Assembly: GCA_963720735.1 (NCBI GenBank)
Contig: CAVRGL010000008.1
Location: forward strand, 248,001-312,000
Source: JBBRHQ01 sp963720735
GTDB taxonomy: Bacteria > Actinomycetota > Thermoleophilia > Solirubrobacterales > 70-9
Reading direction: 5' to 3'
DNA: 64,000 nt
Position 1 is the first letter of the stretch; each line of letters begins with the position of its first letter. The position numbers and the translations under genes are program-made. Positions 7,555 to 15,866 of this stretch are shown here, one piece after another. The notes under the pieces were generated by a model that searched no databases, was not told the DNA's origin, and worked only from the letters and a program-made list of their open reading frames with translations.

Positions 7555-8589
7555 TCAACTCGGAAACAGCACGACCTTGCCGATGTTGCGGCGCTCTGCG
7601 ATGTAGCGGTGGGCCTCTCCCGCCTGCTCGAAGGGGAACGAGGCCGCCACCAGCGGCTCGAGACGACCCGCCTCGAGGTCGGCCATCAGCGGCTCTGTGA
7701 GACGCTCGAGGCTCCCCTCTCGGTCCCACCAGTGGAGCAGGTTGAGGCCGAAGACCCCCTTGTTCTCGCTCATCATCATCAGGCTCCGCCACCACGGCAT
7801 CGTCGCCAGGGGCATCTTCACCAGGCTCTTCAGGGTCGCGGGCAGGTTCCGGCCCCGCTCGTCCGCGGACTCCGAGAGCCCGTACATGACCAGCCGCCCC
7901 CCCGGCCGCAGCAGCCTGTAGTCCTTGCGGAACGAGGACGGGCCGATCGCGTCGATCGCAAGGTCGACGCCCTCGCCGCCGGTTATCCGCCTCACCTCTT
8001 GCTCGAAGTCGGTGGTGCGGTAGTCGATCGCGTGATCCACTCCCTGCCGGCGGATCTCCTCGTGCTTGGAGCCCGAGGCGGTCCCGAAGACCTCGGCCCC
8101 GGCGTTTCGGGCGATCTGCGTGGCGGCTGTCCCGACACCTCCCGCGGCGGCGTGGATCAGCACCCGCTCTCCGCGCTTCATCCCGCCCATCACGATCAGC
8201 GCGGCGTAGGCGGTGGCGTAGTTGACCGGGAAGGCGGCGCCCTGCTCGAAGCTGAGCGCTTCGGGAAGCGGCAGGACCTGCTCGACCGGGACCGCGACCA
8301 GCTCCGCGTGTCCCCCGAAGCGGGTCGCGGCCATCACCCGGTCACCGACCGAGTGGGCGCTGACCCCGTCGCCGACCGACTCGATCTCGCCGGCAACCTC
8401 GTATCCGAGCACGCAGGGCGGCTTCGGGGCGTCCGGGTAGAGCCCGACCCGGGCCAGGGTGTCGGCGAAGTTGATCCCCGCGGCCCTGACCGTGATCCGC
8501 ACCTGCCCGGGACCGGCAACCGGGTCGGGCCGGTCCTCCACCTGGAGCACCTCCGGCCCTCCGGTGCCTGTCAGAACCAGCGCTCGCAT
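7555..8589 (-). CDS. Zinc-independent MDR oxidoreductase (quinone reductase / VAT-1-like)
   Basis: This 344-residue medium-chain reductase has a GroES-like N-terminal half (AAGINFADTLARVGLYP, residues ~37-53) and a Rossmann half with AAAGGVGTAATQIA (about residues 148-161). Structural-zinc cysteines and the catalytic zinc triad of alcohol dehydrogenases are absent, placing it with NADPH:quinone oxidoreductase, crotonase-like and VAT-1 members. The segment PWWRSLMMMSENKGVFGLNL resembles the VAT-1 substrate loop. ATG at 8587-8589. It probably reduces alpha,beta-unsaturated carbonyls or quinones; substrate unknown. Confidence 0.85.
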   Translation of the reverse strand: MRALVLTGTGGPEVLQVEDRPDPVAGPGQVRITVRAAGINFADTLARVGLYPDAPKPPCVLGYEVAGEIESVGDGVSAHSVGDRVMAATRFGGHAELVAVPVEQVLPLPEALSFEQGAAFPVNYATAYAALIVMGGMKRGERVLIHAAAGGVGTAATQIARNAGAEVFGTASGSKHEEIRRQGVDHAIDYRTTDFEQEVRRITGGEGVDLAIDAIGPSSFRKDYRLLRPGGRLVMYGLSESADERGRNLPATLKSLVKMPLATMPWWRSLMMMSENKGVFGLNLLHWWDREGSLERLTEPLMADLEAGRLEPLVAASFPFEQAGEAHRYIAERRNIGKVVLFPS

Positions 8590-8645
8590 CTAGATGATTG
8601 ATTCCATGGCCGCGTGTGCCCGGGGGCGCGCGTGGCCGAGCAGAT

Positions 8646-8770
8646 CGAGGAACTCGCGCTTCGCGCTCGCACCGCTCGCTTCCTCCCCGCTCGCTTCGCT
8701 CGCTGGCGAAGCCTTTGGTGGTGCCAAAGGCGAGCCCGAGGAACTCGCGCTGCGCGCTCGCATCGCTCCC
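8646..8770. repeat. Intergenic imperfect direct repeat with nested hairpins (REP-like)
   Basis: The 280-base interval between serA and the MDR gene has no convincing gene. It contains CGAGGAACTCGCGCT at 8646-8660 and again at 8737-8751, each continuing into a near-identical GCGCTCGCAnCGCTC tail, giving a ~34-base repeat spaced 91 bases apart. Between the copies lie two perfect hairpins: TTCGC/GCGAA (8695-8710) and GCCTTTGG-TGGTG-CCAAAGGC (8711-8731). A short frame exists across it but has repeat-driven composition. It looks like a palindromic intergenic element. Confidence 0.55.
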
Positions 8771-8869
8771 TGCGGTCGCTGGATGCGAAGCGCCACGCGC
8801 GTCATCCGGGTGTGCGGGGTCGTGGGATCACTCATCGAGCCCAACCTACACCGAGTCGGGAGCCTTTCC

Positions 8870-10465
8870 TCAGACGTCGACCGAGCGTCCGGCGAAGAAA
8901 CCGTCGAGGTCGCGGATGCGAGCGATCGTCGCGGCGCGCACCGGGGCATCGGTGGTCATCGCCATCACCGCGAGGTCGCCACCCGCCTCGGCCCCGACCG
9001 CGGCGGAGATGATGTTCACCCCCTCTTCGCCGAACACCGTCCCGACCCGGCCGATCATTCCCGGCTGGTCGGTGTAGCGGAAGACCGAGATGTGGTCGTC
9101 GAAGGGCAGGAAGAAGCTCTCGCCCCAGGCGGAGACGAGATAGGGCTCGTTGCGCGGGCCGACGCCGGTGCCGGCGACCTCGACCGCCGCATCGCCGGAG
9201 TCGATCCTCACGGTGACCAGCTCGGTGAAGTCCTCGGAGACCGCGTCCTTGGTCTCGACCAGCTCGATCCCCCTCTCGTCGGCCATCTGCGGCGCGTTGA
9301 CGAGGTTTACCGGCTCCTCGGTGTGGCCGGAGAGGATCCCGACCAGGGCGGCGATCCCCAGCAGCCGGGTGTCGTAGTCGGCGAGCCGGCCGCGGAACTC
9401 CGCGGTGACCCGGTCGACGGAGCCGCTGCCGAGCCCCTGCGCCAGGCGCCCGAGCTTCTCGCACAGCGGCACGAACGGCGCCAGCGCCTCCATCTCCTCC
9501 GGGCGGACCGCGGCGATGTTGACGGCGTTGGTGACCACGGCGCCGCGCAGCGCGGCGGTGACCTGCTCGGCGGTCACCAGCCCGGCCCTATCCTGGGCCT
9601 CCGCCGTGGAGGCGCCGAGGTGGGGCGTGACGACGACATCCCGGCGCTCGAAGACCGGATGCGAGGTGAAGGGCTCCTCGGGGAAGACGTCGAGCGCGGC
9701 GCCGGCGAGCTTGCCCGACTCCAGCCCGCCGAGCAGCGCGTCGAGGTCGATCAGCTCGCCGCGGGCGCAGTTGACGATGCGGACGCCGTCCCGCATCTCG
9801 GCGATCGCCTCGGCGTCGATCCAGCCGACCGTGTCCGGCGTCTTCGGAAGGTGGAGGGTGATGATCTCGGCCCGCTCGAAGATCTCGCCGCGATGCTCGG
9901 CGCCCTCCACCCCGAGCTCGCGGAAGCGCTCCGCCGAGACGAACTTGTCGAAGGCGACGACCTCCATCTCGAATGCCTGGGCCCGCTTCGCGACGAGCTG
10001 GCCGATCCGGCCGAAGCCGAACACCCCGAGCGTCTTGCCGTAGAGCTCGGCGCCCTTGAAATCGGCGCGGTCCCAGCGCCCCGCGACCAGCGAGTCATGG
10101 GCCTGGGGCACGTTGCGGCAGAGCGCCAGCATCAGCGCCATCGTGTGCTCAGCCGCGGCGATCGAGTTCGACTCGGGGGCGTTGGCGACGATGATTCCCC
10201 GCCTGGTGGCGGCCTCGATGTCGACGTTGTCGACTCCGGTCCCCGCCCGCCCGATCACCTTGAGGCGCTCGGCGGCCTCGATCAGGTCCGCCGTCAGCTT
10301 CGTCGCCGAGCGGATCAGGATCGCGTCGTAGCCGGGGATCGCCTCGAGCAGCTCCTCCGGTCCCATCTCCAGGCCCAGGTCGACCTCGAAGTTGGCGCGC
10401 AGCAGGTCGACGCCGGACTCGGCGATCTTCTCCTTGACCAAGACCCGCTGGGAGTTGTCGCTCAC
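8870..10465 (-). CDS. serA: D-3-phosphoglycerate dehydrogenase, long form
   Basis: This 531-residue enzyme oxidises 3-phosphoglycerate to 3-phosphohydroxypyruvate, the first step of serine synthesis. It has a substrate domain, a nucleotide domain with FGFGRIGQLVAKRA and the catalytic arm ending PHLGASTAEAQ. The actinobacterial-type insert (allosteric substrate-binding domain) and a C-terminal ACT domain (TDQPGMIGRVGTVFGEEGVN) complete it. I chose the GTG at 10463-10465 rather than an upstream ATG, because it follows the aminotransferase stop by 7 bases and fits the family N-terminus. Translation is probably coupled to the upstream aminotransferase. Confidence 0.96.
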   Translation of the reverse strand: MSDNSQRVLVKEKIAESGVDLLRANFEVDLGLEMGPEELLEAIPGYDAILIRSATKLTADLIEAAERLKVIGRAGTGVDNVDIEAATRRGIIVANAPESNSIAAAEHTMALMLALCRNVPQAHDSLVAGRWDRADFKGAELYGKTLGVFGFGRIGQLVAKRAQAFEMEVVAFDKFVSAERFRELGVEGAEHRGEIFERAEIITLHLPKTPDTVGWIDAEAIAEMRDGVRIVNCARGELIDLDALLGGLESGKLAGAALDVFPEEPFTSHPVFERRDVVVTPHLGASTAEAQDRAGLVTAEQVTAALRGAVVTNAVNIAAVRPEEMEALAPFVPLCEKLGRLAQGLGSGSVDRVTAEFRGRLADYDTRLLGIAALVGILSGHTEEPVNLVNAPQMADERGIELVETKDAVSEDFTELVTVRIDSGDAAVEVAGTGVGPRNEPYLVSAWGESFFLPFDDHISVFRYTDQPGMIGRVGTVFGEEGVNIISAAVGAEAGGDLAVMAMTTDAPVRAATIARIRDLDGFFAGRSVDV

Positions 10466-10472
10466 TGCCCGC

Positions 10473-11663
10473 TCAACCGACCGGCTCCGGGGCGCCGGCC
10501 TCGGCGAACACCCGCTGCGCCGCCCCCGCGGCGGCGCCGGGCTCGCACTCATGGCCGAGGTCGCGAAGGGCCAGCTCGAGGCCGGAGAGGGCGACGACGA
10601 TGTCGAAGGCGCCGTAGTAGCCGCAGTGGGCGATGCGGACGATCTGCCCCTTCAGATGTCCCTGACCTCCGGCCACGGTTATCCCGAGCCAGTCACGCAT
10701 CAGCTTCGGGACCTTTGCGCCGTCGACCGCCTCGGGCAGGCGGGCCGCGGTGACCACGTTGGCGTCGGGGTCGTCGGGGCCGAAGCGCTCCAGGCCGATC
10801 GCCTCGACCCCGGCTCGCGCCGCCCGCGCCAGCACCGCGTGCCTGGCGAAGACCCCTGCCAGGCCCTCCTCGGCGATCAACCCGAGTGCGACGTCGAGCG
10901 CCCGCCACAGGGTCACCGCCGGGGTGAACGGGCTGTTGGCCGGCCGCTCGCGCTGTCCGGCCGCGGTGCGCGCCCAGTCGAAGTAGTAGCGCCGCCCGGG
11001 GCTCTCGGCGGCAGCCGCCAGGGCACGCTCCGAGACCGAGGCGAAGGCGAGTCCCGGGGGGCACATCAGGGACTTCTGCGAACCCGAGACGACGACGTCC
11101 ACCCCCCACTCATCCTGCGGCAGGTCGACCGCGCCGAGTCCCGAGATCGCGTCGATGACGAGAATCACCCCGTGCCTGCGGGCGACCTCGGCCAGCTCGC
11201 GGACGTCGTGAACGACGCCGGTCGATGTCTCCGACTGCGTGGCGAAGACAGCGCGGGGCGGTTTCGGCATCGCCGAGATCGCCTCCTCGACCGAGGCGGG
11301 ATCGATCTTCTCGCCCCACTCGAACTCGACCTCGGTGAGATCGGCTCCGTGCGCGGCGCAGAGCTCCGCCCAGCGCTCCCCGAACTTGCCCGCCGAGGCG
11401 ACCAGAGCGGGCTCGCCCGGCACGCAGAGGTTGGCGACGGCCGACTCCATCGCGCCGCTCCCGGAGGCCGCGAAGGAGAGCACGTCGTTGCCGGTCTGGA
11501 AGACCATTCGGAGGTTCTCCAGCGCCCGCTCGTAGACCTCGACGAAGGCGGGCGCACGGTGATACAGGACCGGCTCGGCCATCACCTGGCTGACCGCCGG
11601 CGGCAGCGGGGTCGGCCCGGCGGTCATCAGGTACTGCTTGGTGAAGACGCTCGCTTCGCTCAT
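10473..11663 (-). CDS. Class V PLP aminotransferase (alanine/serine-glyoxylate type; probable phosphoserine step)
   Basis: This 396-residue class V aminotransferase has MTAGPTPLPPAV near the start, the SGSGAMESAVANL cofactor loop, and the PLP lysine in VSGSQKSLM near residue 195. It is the first gene of a two-gene unit with serA, 7 bases upstream. Sequence type is alanine-glyoxylate/serine-pyruvate, but the tight serA pairing makes it the probable 3-phosphohydroxypyruvate aminotransferase (SerC function) of this organism. That assignment is inferred from context. The ATG at 11661-11663 has TAACCT 9 bases upstream. Confidence 0.85.
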   Translation of the reverse strand: MSEASVFTKQYLMTAGPTPLPPAVSQVMAEPVLYHRAPAFVEVYERALENLRMVFQTGNDVLSFAASGSGAMESAVANLCVPGEPALVASAGKFGERWAELCAAHGADLTEVEFEWGEKIDPASVEEAISAMPKPPRAVFATQSETSTGVVHDVRELAEVARRHGVILVIDAISGLGAVDLPQDEWGVDVVVSGSQKSLMCPPGLAFASVSERALAAAAESPGRRYYFDWARTAAGQRERPANSPFTPAVTLWRALDVALGLIAEEGLAGVFARHAVLARAARAGVEAIGLERFGPDDPDANVVTAARLPEAVDGAKVPKLMRDWLGITVAGGQGHLKGQIVRIAHCGYYGAFDIVVALSGLELALRDLGHECEPGAAAGAAQRVFAEAGAPEPVG

Positions 11664-11777
11664 CGCGGGGACAGGTTATTGGTCAAGATTCTCCTACCTC
11701 CCTCCGATAGGGAGTTAGCTGACGATCTCGCTACGCTGCCGATCTCGTCCAGGCCCAGTCAACGATTCGGAGGACCC

Positions 11778-12461
11778 ATGTACCCCATCAGCTACGAGGC
11801 CGACTACGAACGCGAGCCAAACCGGGTGACGACGTTCTTCCGGCTGATCCTGCTGATCCCGTGGCTGATCGTCAGCTACCTCTACATCATCGTCGGCGTC
11901 TTCTCGGTGCTGGCGGCCTGGTTCGCGCTGCTGTTCACGGCGCGTTATCCGGAGGGCCTCTACAACTTCAACTCCGGGATCCTCCGCTACCTCACCCGGG
12001 TGAACGCCTACGCCTCGCTGCAGACAGACCAGTTCCCGCCCTTCGGCATCGGCCCCGATCCCACCTACCCGGTGCGGCTCGCGATCGCCCCGAGGGCGGA
12101 GAAGCAGAGCCGGCTCAAGGTCCTTTTCAGGATCTTCCTGTTCATCCCGGCCTACATCGTCCAGTACCTGATCACCTACATTCATTCGCTGGTCGCGGTC
12201 GTCTCCTGGCTGACGATCGTCTTCCGCGGCTACCAGCCGGCCGGGATCCACAACGCCCTGACCTTCACCAACGGCTACATCGCCCGCGCGGAGGGCTACC
12301 TGGGGCTGCTCACCGACACCTATCCCCCGGTCGGCGCCGAGGGGCCGCAGGTCGGCGACGCTCCCCCGGCGGCGATCTCCTCCCCGCCCCCGGCTCCGGC
12401 GGTCCCGGCGCCCGAGCCGCAGGCGCCGCCTCCACCGCCCCCCGAGCCGCCCGCCTCCTGA
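11778..12461 (+). CDS. DUF4389-family membrane protein with proline-rich tail
   Basis: This 227-residue protein has hydrophobic segments at about residues 20-52 and 115-150. Each is followed by a similar cytosolic motif (RYPEGLYNFNSGILRYLTRVNAY and RGYQPAGIHNALTFTNGYIARAEGYL in part), so it looks internally duplicated, as in DUF4389. The last ~45 residues are almost entirely Pro/Ala. The ATG at 11778 follows a strong GGAGGA Shine-Dalgarno. No biochemical role is established for the family. A cupin gene follows by 8 bases. Confidence 0.85.
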   Translation: MYPISYEADYEREPNRVTTFFRLILLIPWLIVSYLYIIVGVFSVLAAWFALLFTARYPEGLYNFNSGILRYLTRVNAYASLQTDQFPPFGIGPDPTYPVRLAIAPRAEKQSRLKVLFRIFLFIPAYIVQYLITYIHSLVAVVSWLTIVFRGYQPAGIHNALTFTNGYIARAEGYLGLLTDTYPPVGAEGPQVGDAPPAAISSPPPAPAVPAPEPQAPPPPPPEPPAS

Positions 12462-12469
12462 GCGCGGCG

Positions 12470-12904
12470 ATGCACGGCGACGGGGACGGCGCGGTGACCG
12501 AGGGCGAGGGTTACGCGGTCGCCAACATCGACCAGCTCGGCGATGGCTTCGGCTTCCGCAAGGTCCGCAAGGCCCTCGGGGTGACCGCGTTCGGGGTCAA
12601 CGCGGTCGTTCTGCCGCCCTCCTACGAGACGGGTCGCCATTTCCACGACGAGCAGGAGGAGCTCTACTTCGTCCACCGCGGCCGCGTGGCGATCTGCTTC
12701 GGGGACGGCTCTGAGCACGAGCTTGGGCCGGGTGGGGTCGCCCGGGTCAGTCCTGCCACGGTCCGCAAGCTGCGCAACCTCAGCGACAGCGAGGACGCCG
12801 TCTACCTGATCGCCGGCGGCAAGGACGGCTACGTCGGCCGTGACGGCCGCCTGCCCGAGGGCGAGGAGAGCCGCTTCGGGCCGGGAGGCCCGCCGGGGGC
12901 CTAG
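12470..12904 (+). CDS. Small cupin-domain protein
   Basis: This 144-residue single-domain cupin has a metal-binding motif 1 GRHFHDEQEELYFV and motif 2 beginning ELGPGGVARVSPATVRKL. The two His and one Glu of motif 1 are present; the motif 2 position that normally holds a third His reads as Thr/Val, so metal binding may be altered. The ATG at 12470 lies 8 bases after the DUF4389 stop, suggesting a shared transcript. Such proteins are often isomerase- or sensor-like; function unknown. Confidence 0.78.
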   Translation: MHGDGDGAVTEGEGYAVANIDQLGDGFGFRKVRKALGVTAFGVNAVVLPPSYETGRHFHDEQEELYFVHRGRVAICFGDGSEHELGPGGVARVSPATVRKLRNLSDSEDAVYLIAGGKDGYVGRDGRLPEGEESRFGPGGPPGA

Positions 12905-12919
12905 GGGGCCAGGCCCGGC

Positions 12920-13924
12920 TCAGAACTCGGTCTCGATCCAGGGCATCATGCCCCGGAGCTCCTTGCCGACCTCCTCGACCTGCTTGCCGGCCGCCTCCTC
13001 GCGCATCCGGTTGAAGTTCTCGCCCCCGGCACGGTTCTCGGCGATCCACTCCTTGGCGAATTCGCCGGACTGGATGTCGTCGAGGATCTTCCGCATCGCC
13101 GCCCTCGACTCCGGGCCGATCACCCTCGGCCCCCGGGTCATGTCGCCGTACTCGGCGGTGTTGGAGATCGAGTGGCGCATCCCCTGGATCCCCTTCTCGT
13201 ACATCAGGTCGACGATCAGCTTCAGCTCGTGCAGGCACTCGAAATATGCGAGGCGGGGGTCATAGCCGGCCTCGACCAGGGTCTCGAACCCGGCCTGGAC
13301 CAGCTCGGTCGCGCCACCGCAGAGCACCGACTGCTCGCCGAACAGGTCCGTCTCGCACTCGTCCTTGAAGGTCGTCTCGATGATCCCGGCGCGGCCGCCG
13401 CCGATCCCTGCCGCGTAGGCCAGCACCAGGCCATGGGCGTCGCCGGTCGCGTCCTGGTGGACGGCCATCAGGCAGGGCACCCCGCGCCCGTCGGTGTACT
13501 GGCGCCTCACCAGGTGTCCCGGGCCCTTCGGCGCGACCATGCCGACGTCGACACCGCCCGGGGGCTCGATCTGGCCGAAGTGAACGGCGAACCCGTGAGC
13601 GAACATCAGCAGGTTGCCCTCGGCGATCCCGTCGGCGATCTCCGCCTCCCAGATCTCCGCCTGCTTCTCGTCGGGCAGCAGGATCATCACGATGTCGCCC
13701 CGGCTGGCCGCGTCGGCTACGTCGAGCACCTCGAGCCCGGCGGCCTCGGCCTGCTCGCGGCTTGCCGAGCCCGGGCGCAGGCCGACCACCACGTCGACCC
13801 CGGAGTCCTTCAGGTTCAGCGCGTGGGCGTGGCCCTGGGACCCGTAGCCGAGGATCGCCACCGTCTTGCCCTCGAGCAGCGAGAGGTCGGCGTCGGAGTC
13901 GTAGTAGATGCCGTCGTCGGCCAT
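12920..13924 (-). CDS. ilvC: Ketol-acid reductoisomerase (NADP+), class I
   Basis: This 334-residue enzyme converts acetolactate to dihydroxyisovalerate in valine/leucine synthesis. It has the Rossmann motif AILGYGSQGHAHALNL near residue 23 and the Mg2+/substrate region with KDECETDLFGEQ. The knotted C-terminal domain (ECLHELKLIVDLMYEKG, SNTAEYGD) follows. The length of ~335 marks the short class I form. ATG at 13922-13924 with TAGGCT 10 bases upstream. It is away from ilvBN, which lies about 8.8 kb further on. Confidence 0.97.
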   Translation of the reverse strand: MADDGIYYDSDADLSLLEGKTVAILGYGSQGHAHALNLKDSGVDVVVGLRPGSASREQAEAAGLEVLDVADAASRGDIVMILLPDEKQAEIWEAEIADGIAEGNLLMFAHGFAVHFGQIEPPGGVDVGMVAPKGPGHLVRRQYTDGRGVPCLMAVHQDATGDAHGLVLAYAAGIGGGRAGIIETTFKDECETDLFGEQSVLCGGATELVQAGFETLVEAGYDPRLAYFECLHELKLIVDLMYEKGIQGMRHSISNTAEYGDMTRGPRVIGPESRAAMRKILDDIQSGEFAKEWIAENRAGGENFNRMREEAAGKQVEEVGKELRGMMPWIETEF

Positions 13925-13934
13925 CGGGCGCGAC

Positions 13935-13940
13935 AGCCTA
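13935..13940 (-). promoter_or_regulatory. -10 element TAGGCT of ilvC
   Basis: TAGGCT on the minus strand is separated by 10 bases from the ilvC ATG, leaving room for only a few leader bases. I see no Leu/Val/Ile-rich leader peptide upstream of ilvC, unlike leuA. Confidence 0.45.
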
Positions 13941-13998
13941 GACGATGCCCGACGCAGCGACAGCCCGAGGACGTGGACCGGGAGGGATACTGCGCACC

Positions 13999-14439
13999 GT
14001 GTCCGATCAGGACGTGGAGATCGTCAGGCGCTACTTCGAGCTGGTCGACCGGATGCTGGGTGAGTACTGGGCCGAGCCGGTCTCTCTGCGGCAGTTCCCC
14101 GCTCTCGACCTCGCCTTCGAGCAGCTTGGCCCCGAGCCGCAGTGGACCCCGCCGTACCTGGAGAAGCCGCTGCGCGGCAGGGAGGCCTGGCTGGAGAGCA
14201 TCGAGGACTGGTTCGACGCCGCGGACTACTGGCGGATCCATATCGACGAGGTCACAAGCCTCGGCGAGGGGATCGTCCTGATCGCCAGCCGCAACCAGAT
14301 CCGTGGCAAGGGAAGCGGCGTCGACGTCGAGCAGGGGATCTTCACGGTCGTCACCCTCGAGCAGGGAAAGATCGCGACGATCCGGGACTTCCCGGAGCGT
14401 GAGCTGGCGCTCGCGGCCGCGGGCGTCGCGGGGGGCTGA
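13999..14439 (+). CDS. NTF2/SnoaL-like protein
   Basis: This 146-residue protein resembles the SnoaL-like (nuclear transport factor 2 fold) family: an N-terminal helix VEIVRRYFELVDRML, the REAWLESIEDWFDAADYW segment typical of these barrels, and the C-terminal pair IFTVVTLEQGKIATIRDF. The GTG at 13999 was chosen because it opens the first family helix. Such proteins act as isomerases, hydratases or small-ligand binders; no active-site assignment is possible. It is divergent from ilvC and convergent with menE. Confidence 0.75.
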   Translation: MSDQDVEIVRRYFELVDRMLGEYWAEPVSLRQFPALDLAFEQLGPEPQWTPPYLEKPLRGREAWLESIEDWFDAADYWRIHIDEVTSLGEGIVLIASRNQIRGKGSGVDVEQGIFTVVTLEQGKIATIRDFPERELALAAAGVAGG

Positions 14440-14445
14440 TCCCGC

Positions 14446-15771
14446 TCAGCGCAGCGCCCTGCGCATCAGCTTCCCCGAAGGGGTCCTGGGCAGGGCCGAG
14501 GCCAGTTCGATCCGCTTCGGCACCTTGAATGGCGCCAGGGACTCCCCGCAGTGGCGGCGGAGATCGTCGGCGCTGGTCGCCGAATCGTTTCGGAGCACGA
14601 CGATCGCGGTCACCGTCTGCTGCCACTCCGGGTCGTCACGCCCGACCACCGCGGCGTCGACGACCTCCGGGTGGCCCATCAGGACCCCCTCGACCTCCGC
14701 GGGGACGACGTTCTCGCCGCCGGTGACGATCAGATCATCGATCCGGTCGGTCACGTATAGGAAGCCCTCGTCGTCGATGCGGCCGAGATCGCCGGTGTGC
14801 AGCCAGCCGTCGGCATCGGCGCAGCCGGGCGCCACGGTCGGCCCCTGGATCAGGATCTCCCCGTCGCTGATCCGCAGATGGGTGGTGAGCAGCGGCCGGC
14901 CGGCGGATCCGACCTTGCGCCTCGCCTCGGCCGGGGCCAGCGTCGTCGCCTGGGAGCAGGACTCGGTCAGCCCATAGGTCTGGACGACGGTCGCCCCGCG
15001 CCCCAGGGCCTCCTCGAGCACCTCGGCAGGCACCGGTCCGCCGCCGACCAGGATCGCCCGCGGGCCGGAGAGGTCGGCGCCGGCGTCGAGCAGCCGTACC
15101 AGCATGGTCGTGACCAGCGAGACCACGGTCACTCCGTCATCGCGAAGCGAGGCGACGACGCGGTCGACGTCGAAGCCATCGTGGAGGACCGCGGTGGTCC
15201 CGTAGATCACCGAGCGCATGACGATCGAGAGCCCGGCGATGTGGCCGAGCGGCAGGCAGCAGAGCCAGCGGTCGTCGGGCTCGACGCCGATGTTGAAGGC
15301 TGAGCCGACCGCGCTCCAGAGGTGGTTGCCGTAGGTGAGGCCGACCGTGTGCGGTGCTCCGGTGCTGCCGCTGGTCAGGATGCGGCAGTGGATGGCGTCC
15401 ATGTCGTGCTCGCCGAGCAATGGCAGATCGGCTTCAGTCTGGGTCAGGTGGCCGGCATCGTCGAGGTCGACCGCGGGCCTCTCCGCCTCGAGCACCGCTC
15501 GCCGCTCGGGCGCCGAGAGGGAAGGGCTGATCGGCAGCACCACCGCGCCGAGCTTCATCAGCGCGTGGATCAGAACGACCTGCTCGCGGCTCGGGCTCAT
15601 GGTCAGCGCCGCCGTCGCGCCCCGCCTCACCCCGTGCGCGCCGAGCCGCCGCGCCACCCAGACCGACTCGGCCTCCAGCTCGGAGTAGGTGACCTCGGCT
15701 CCGTCCGCGACCAGAGCGGTGCGTTCGGGACAGCTCTGAGATCTCTGGGCCAGCCAGTTGTCGAGTTTCAA
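14446..15771 (-). CDS. menE: o-Succinylbenzoate-CoA ligase
   Basis: This 441-residue adenylate-forming ligase has the phosphate-binding loop LTSGSTGAPHTVGLTYGN, the YGLTESCSQ motif, TGDLGRIDDEGF, the hinge DRIDDLIVTGGENV and the C-terminal lysine in PSGKLMRRAL. The short length (~440) and the divergent menB-menA-menC-menD run identify MenE, which activates o-succinylbenzoate for naphthoate ring closure. The start is a TTG at 15769-15771. The gene shares a ~95-base divergent promoter region with menB. Confidence 0.92.
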   Translation of the reverse strand: MKLDNWLAQRSQSCPERTALVADGAEVTYSELEAESVWVARRLGAHGVRRGATAALTMSPSREQVVLIHALMKLGAVVLPISPSLSAPERRAVLEAERPAVDLDDAGHLTQTEADLPLLGEHDMDAIHCRILTSGSTGAPHTVGLTYGNHLWSAVGSAFNIGVEPDDRWLCCLPLGHIAGLSIVMRSVIYGTTAVLHDGFDVDRVVASLRDDGVTVVSLVTTMLVRLLDAGADLSGPRAILVGGGPVPAEVLEEALGRGATVVQTYGLTESCSQATTLAPAEARRKVGSAGRPLLTTHLRISDGEILIQGPTVAPGCADADGWLHTGDLGRIDDEGFLYVTDRIDDLIVTGGENVVPAEVEGVLMGHPEVVDAAVVGRDDPEWQQTVTAIVVLRNDSATSADDLRRHCGESLAPFKVPKRIELASALPRTPSGKLMRRALR

Positions 15772-15866
15772 GGCGTCGCCGGGCGGATGTGCTGGCTATC
15801 GTTGCCCCCGCATTCTTGCGGGCCGCGGTAGATCCGGGGCCGCGACACCCCGAAACGAAGGCAACC

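Noticed and set aside
8590..8949. 119-codon minus-strand frame running into the serA C-terminus
   Set aside because: Its residues come from the short GC palindromic repeats, and it overlaps serA.
8594..10753. 719-codon plus-strand open frame antisense to serA
   Set aside because: It mirrors serA in the complementary phase, is rich in Arg/Gly/Asp/Glu from GC-biased codons, shows no family motif, and serA is unambiguous.
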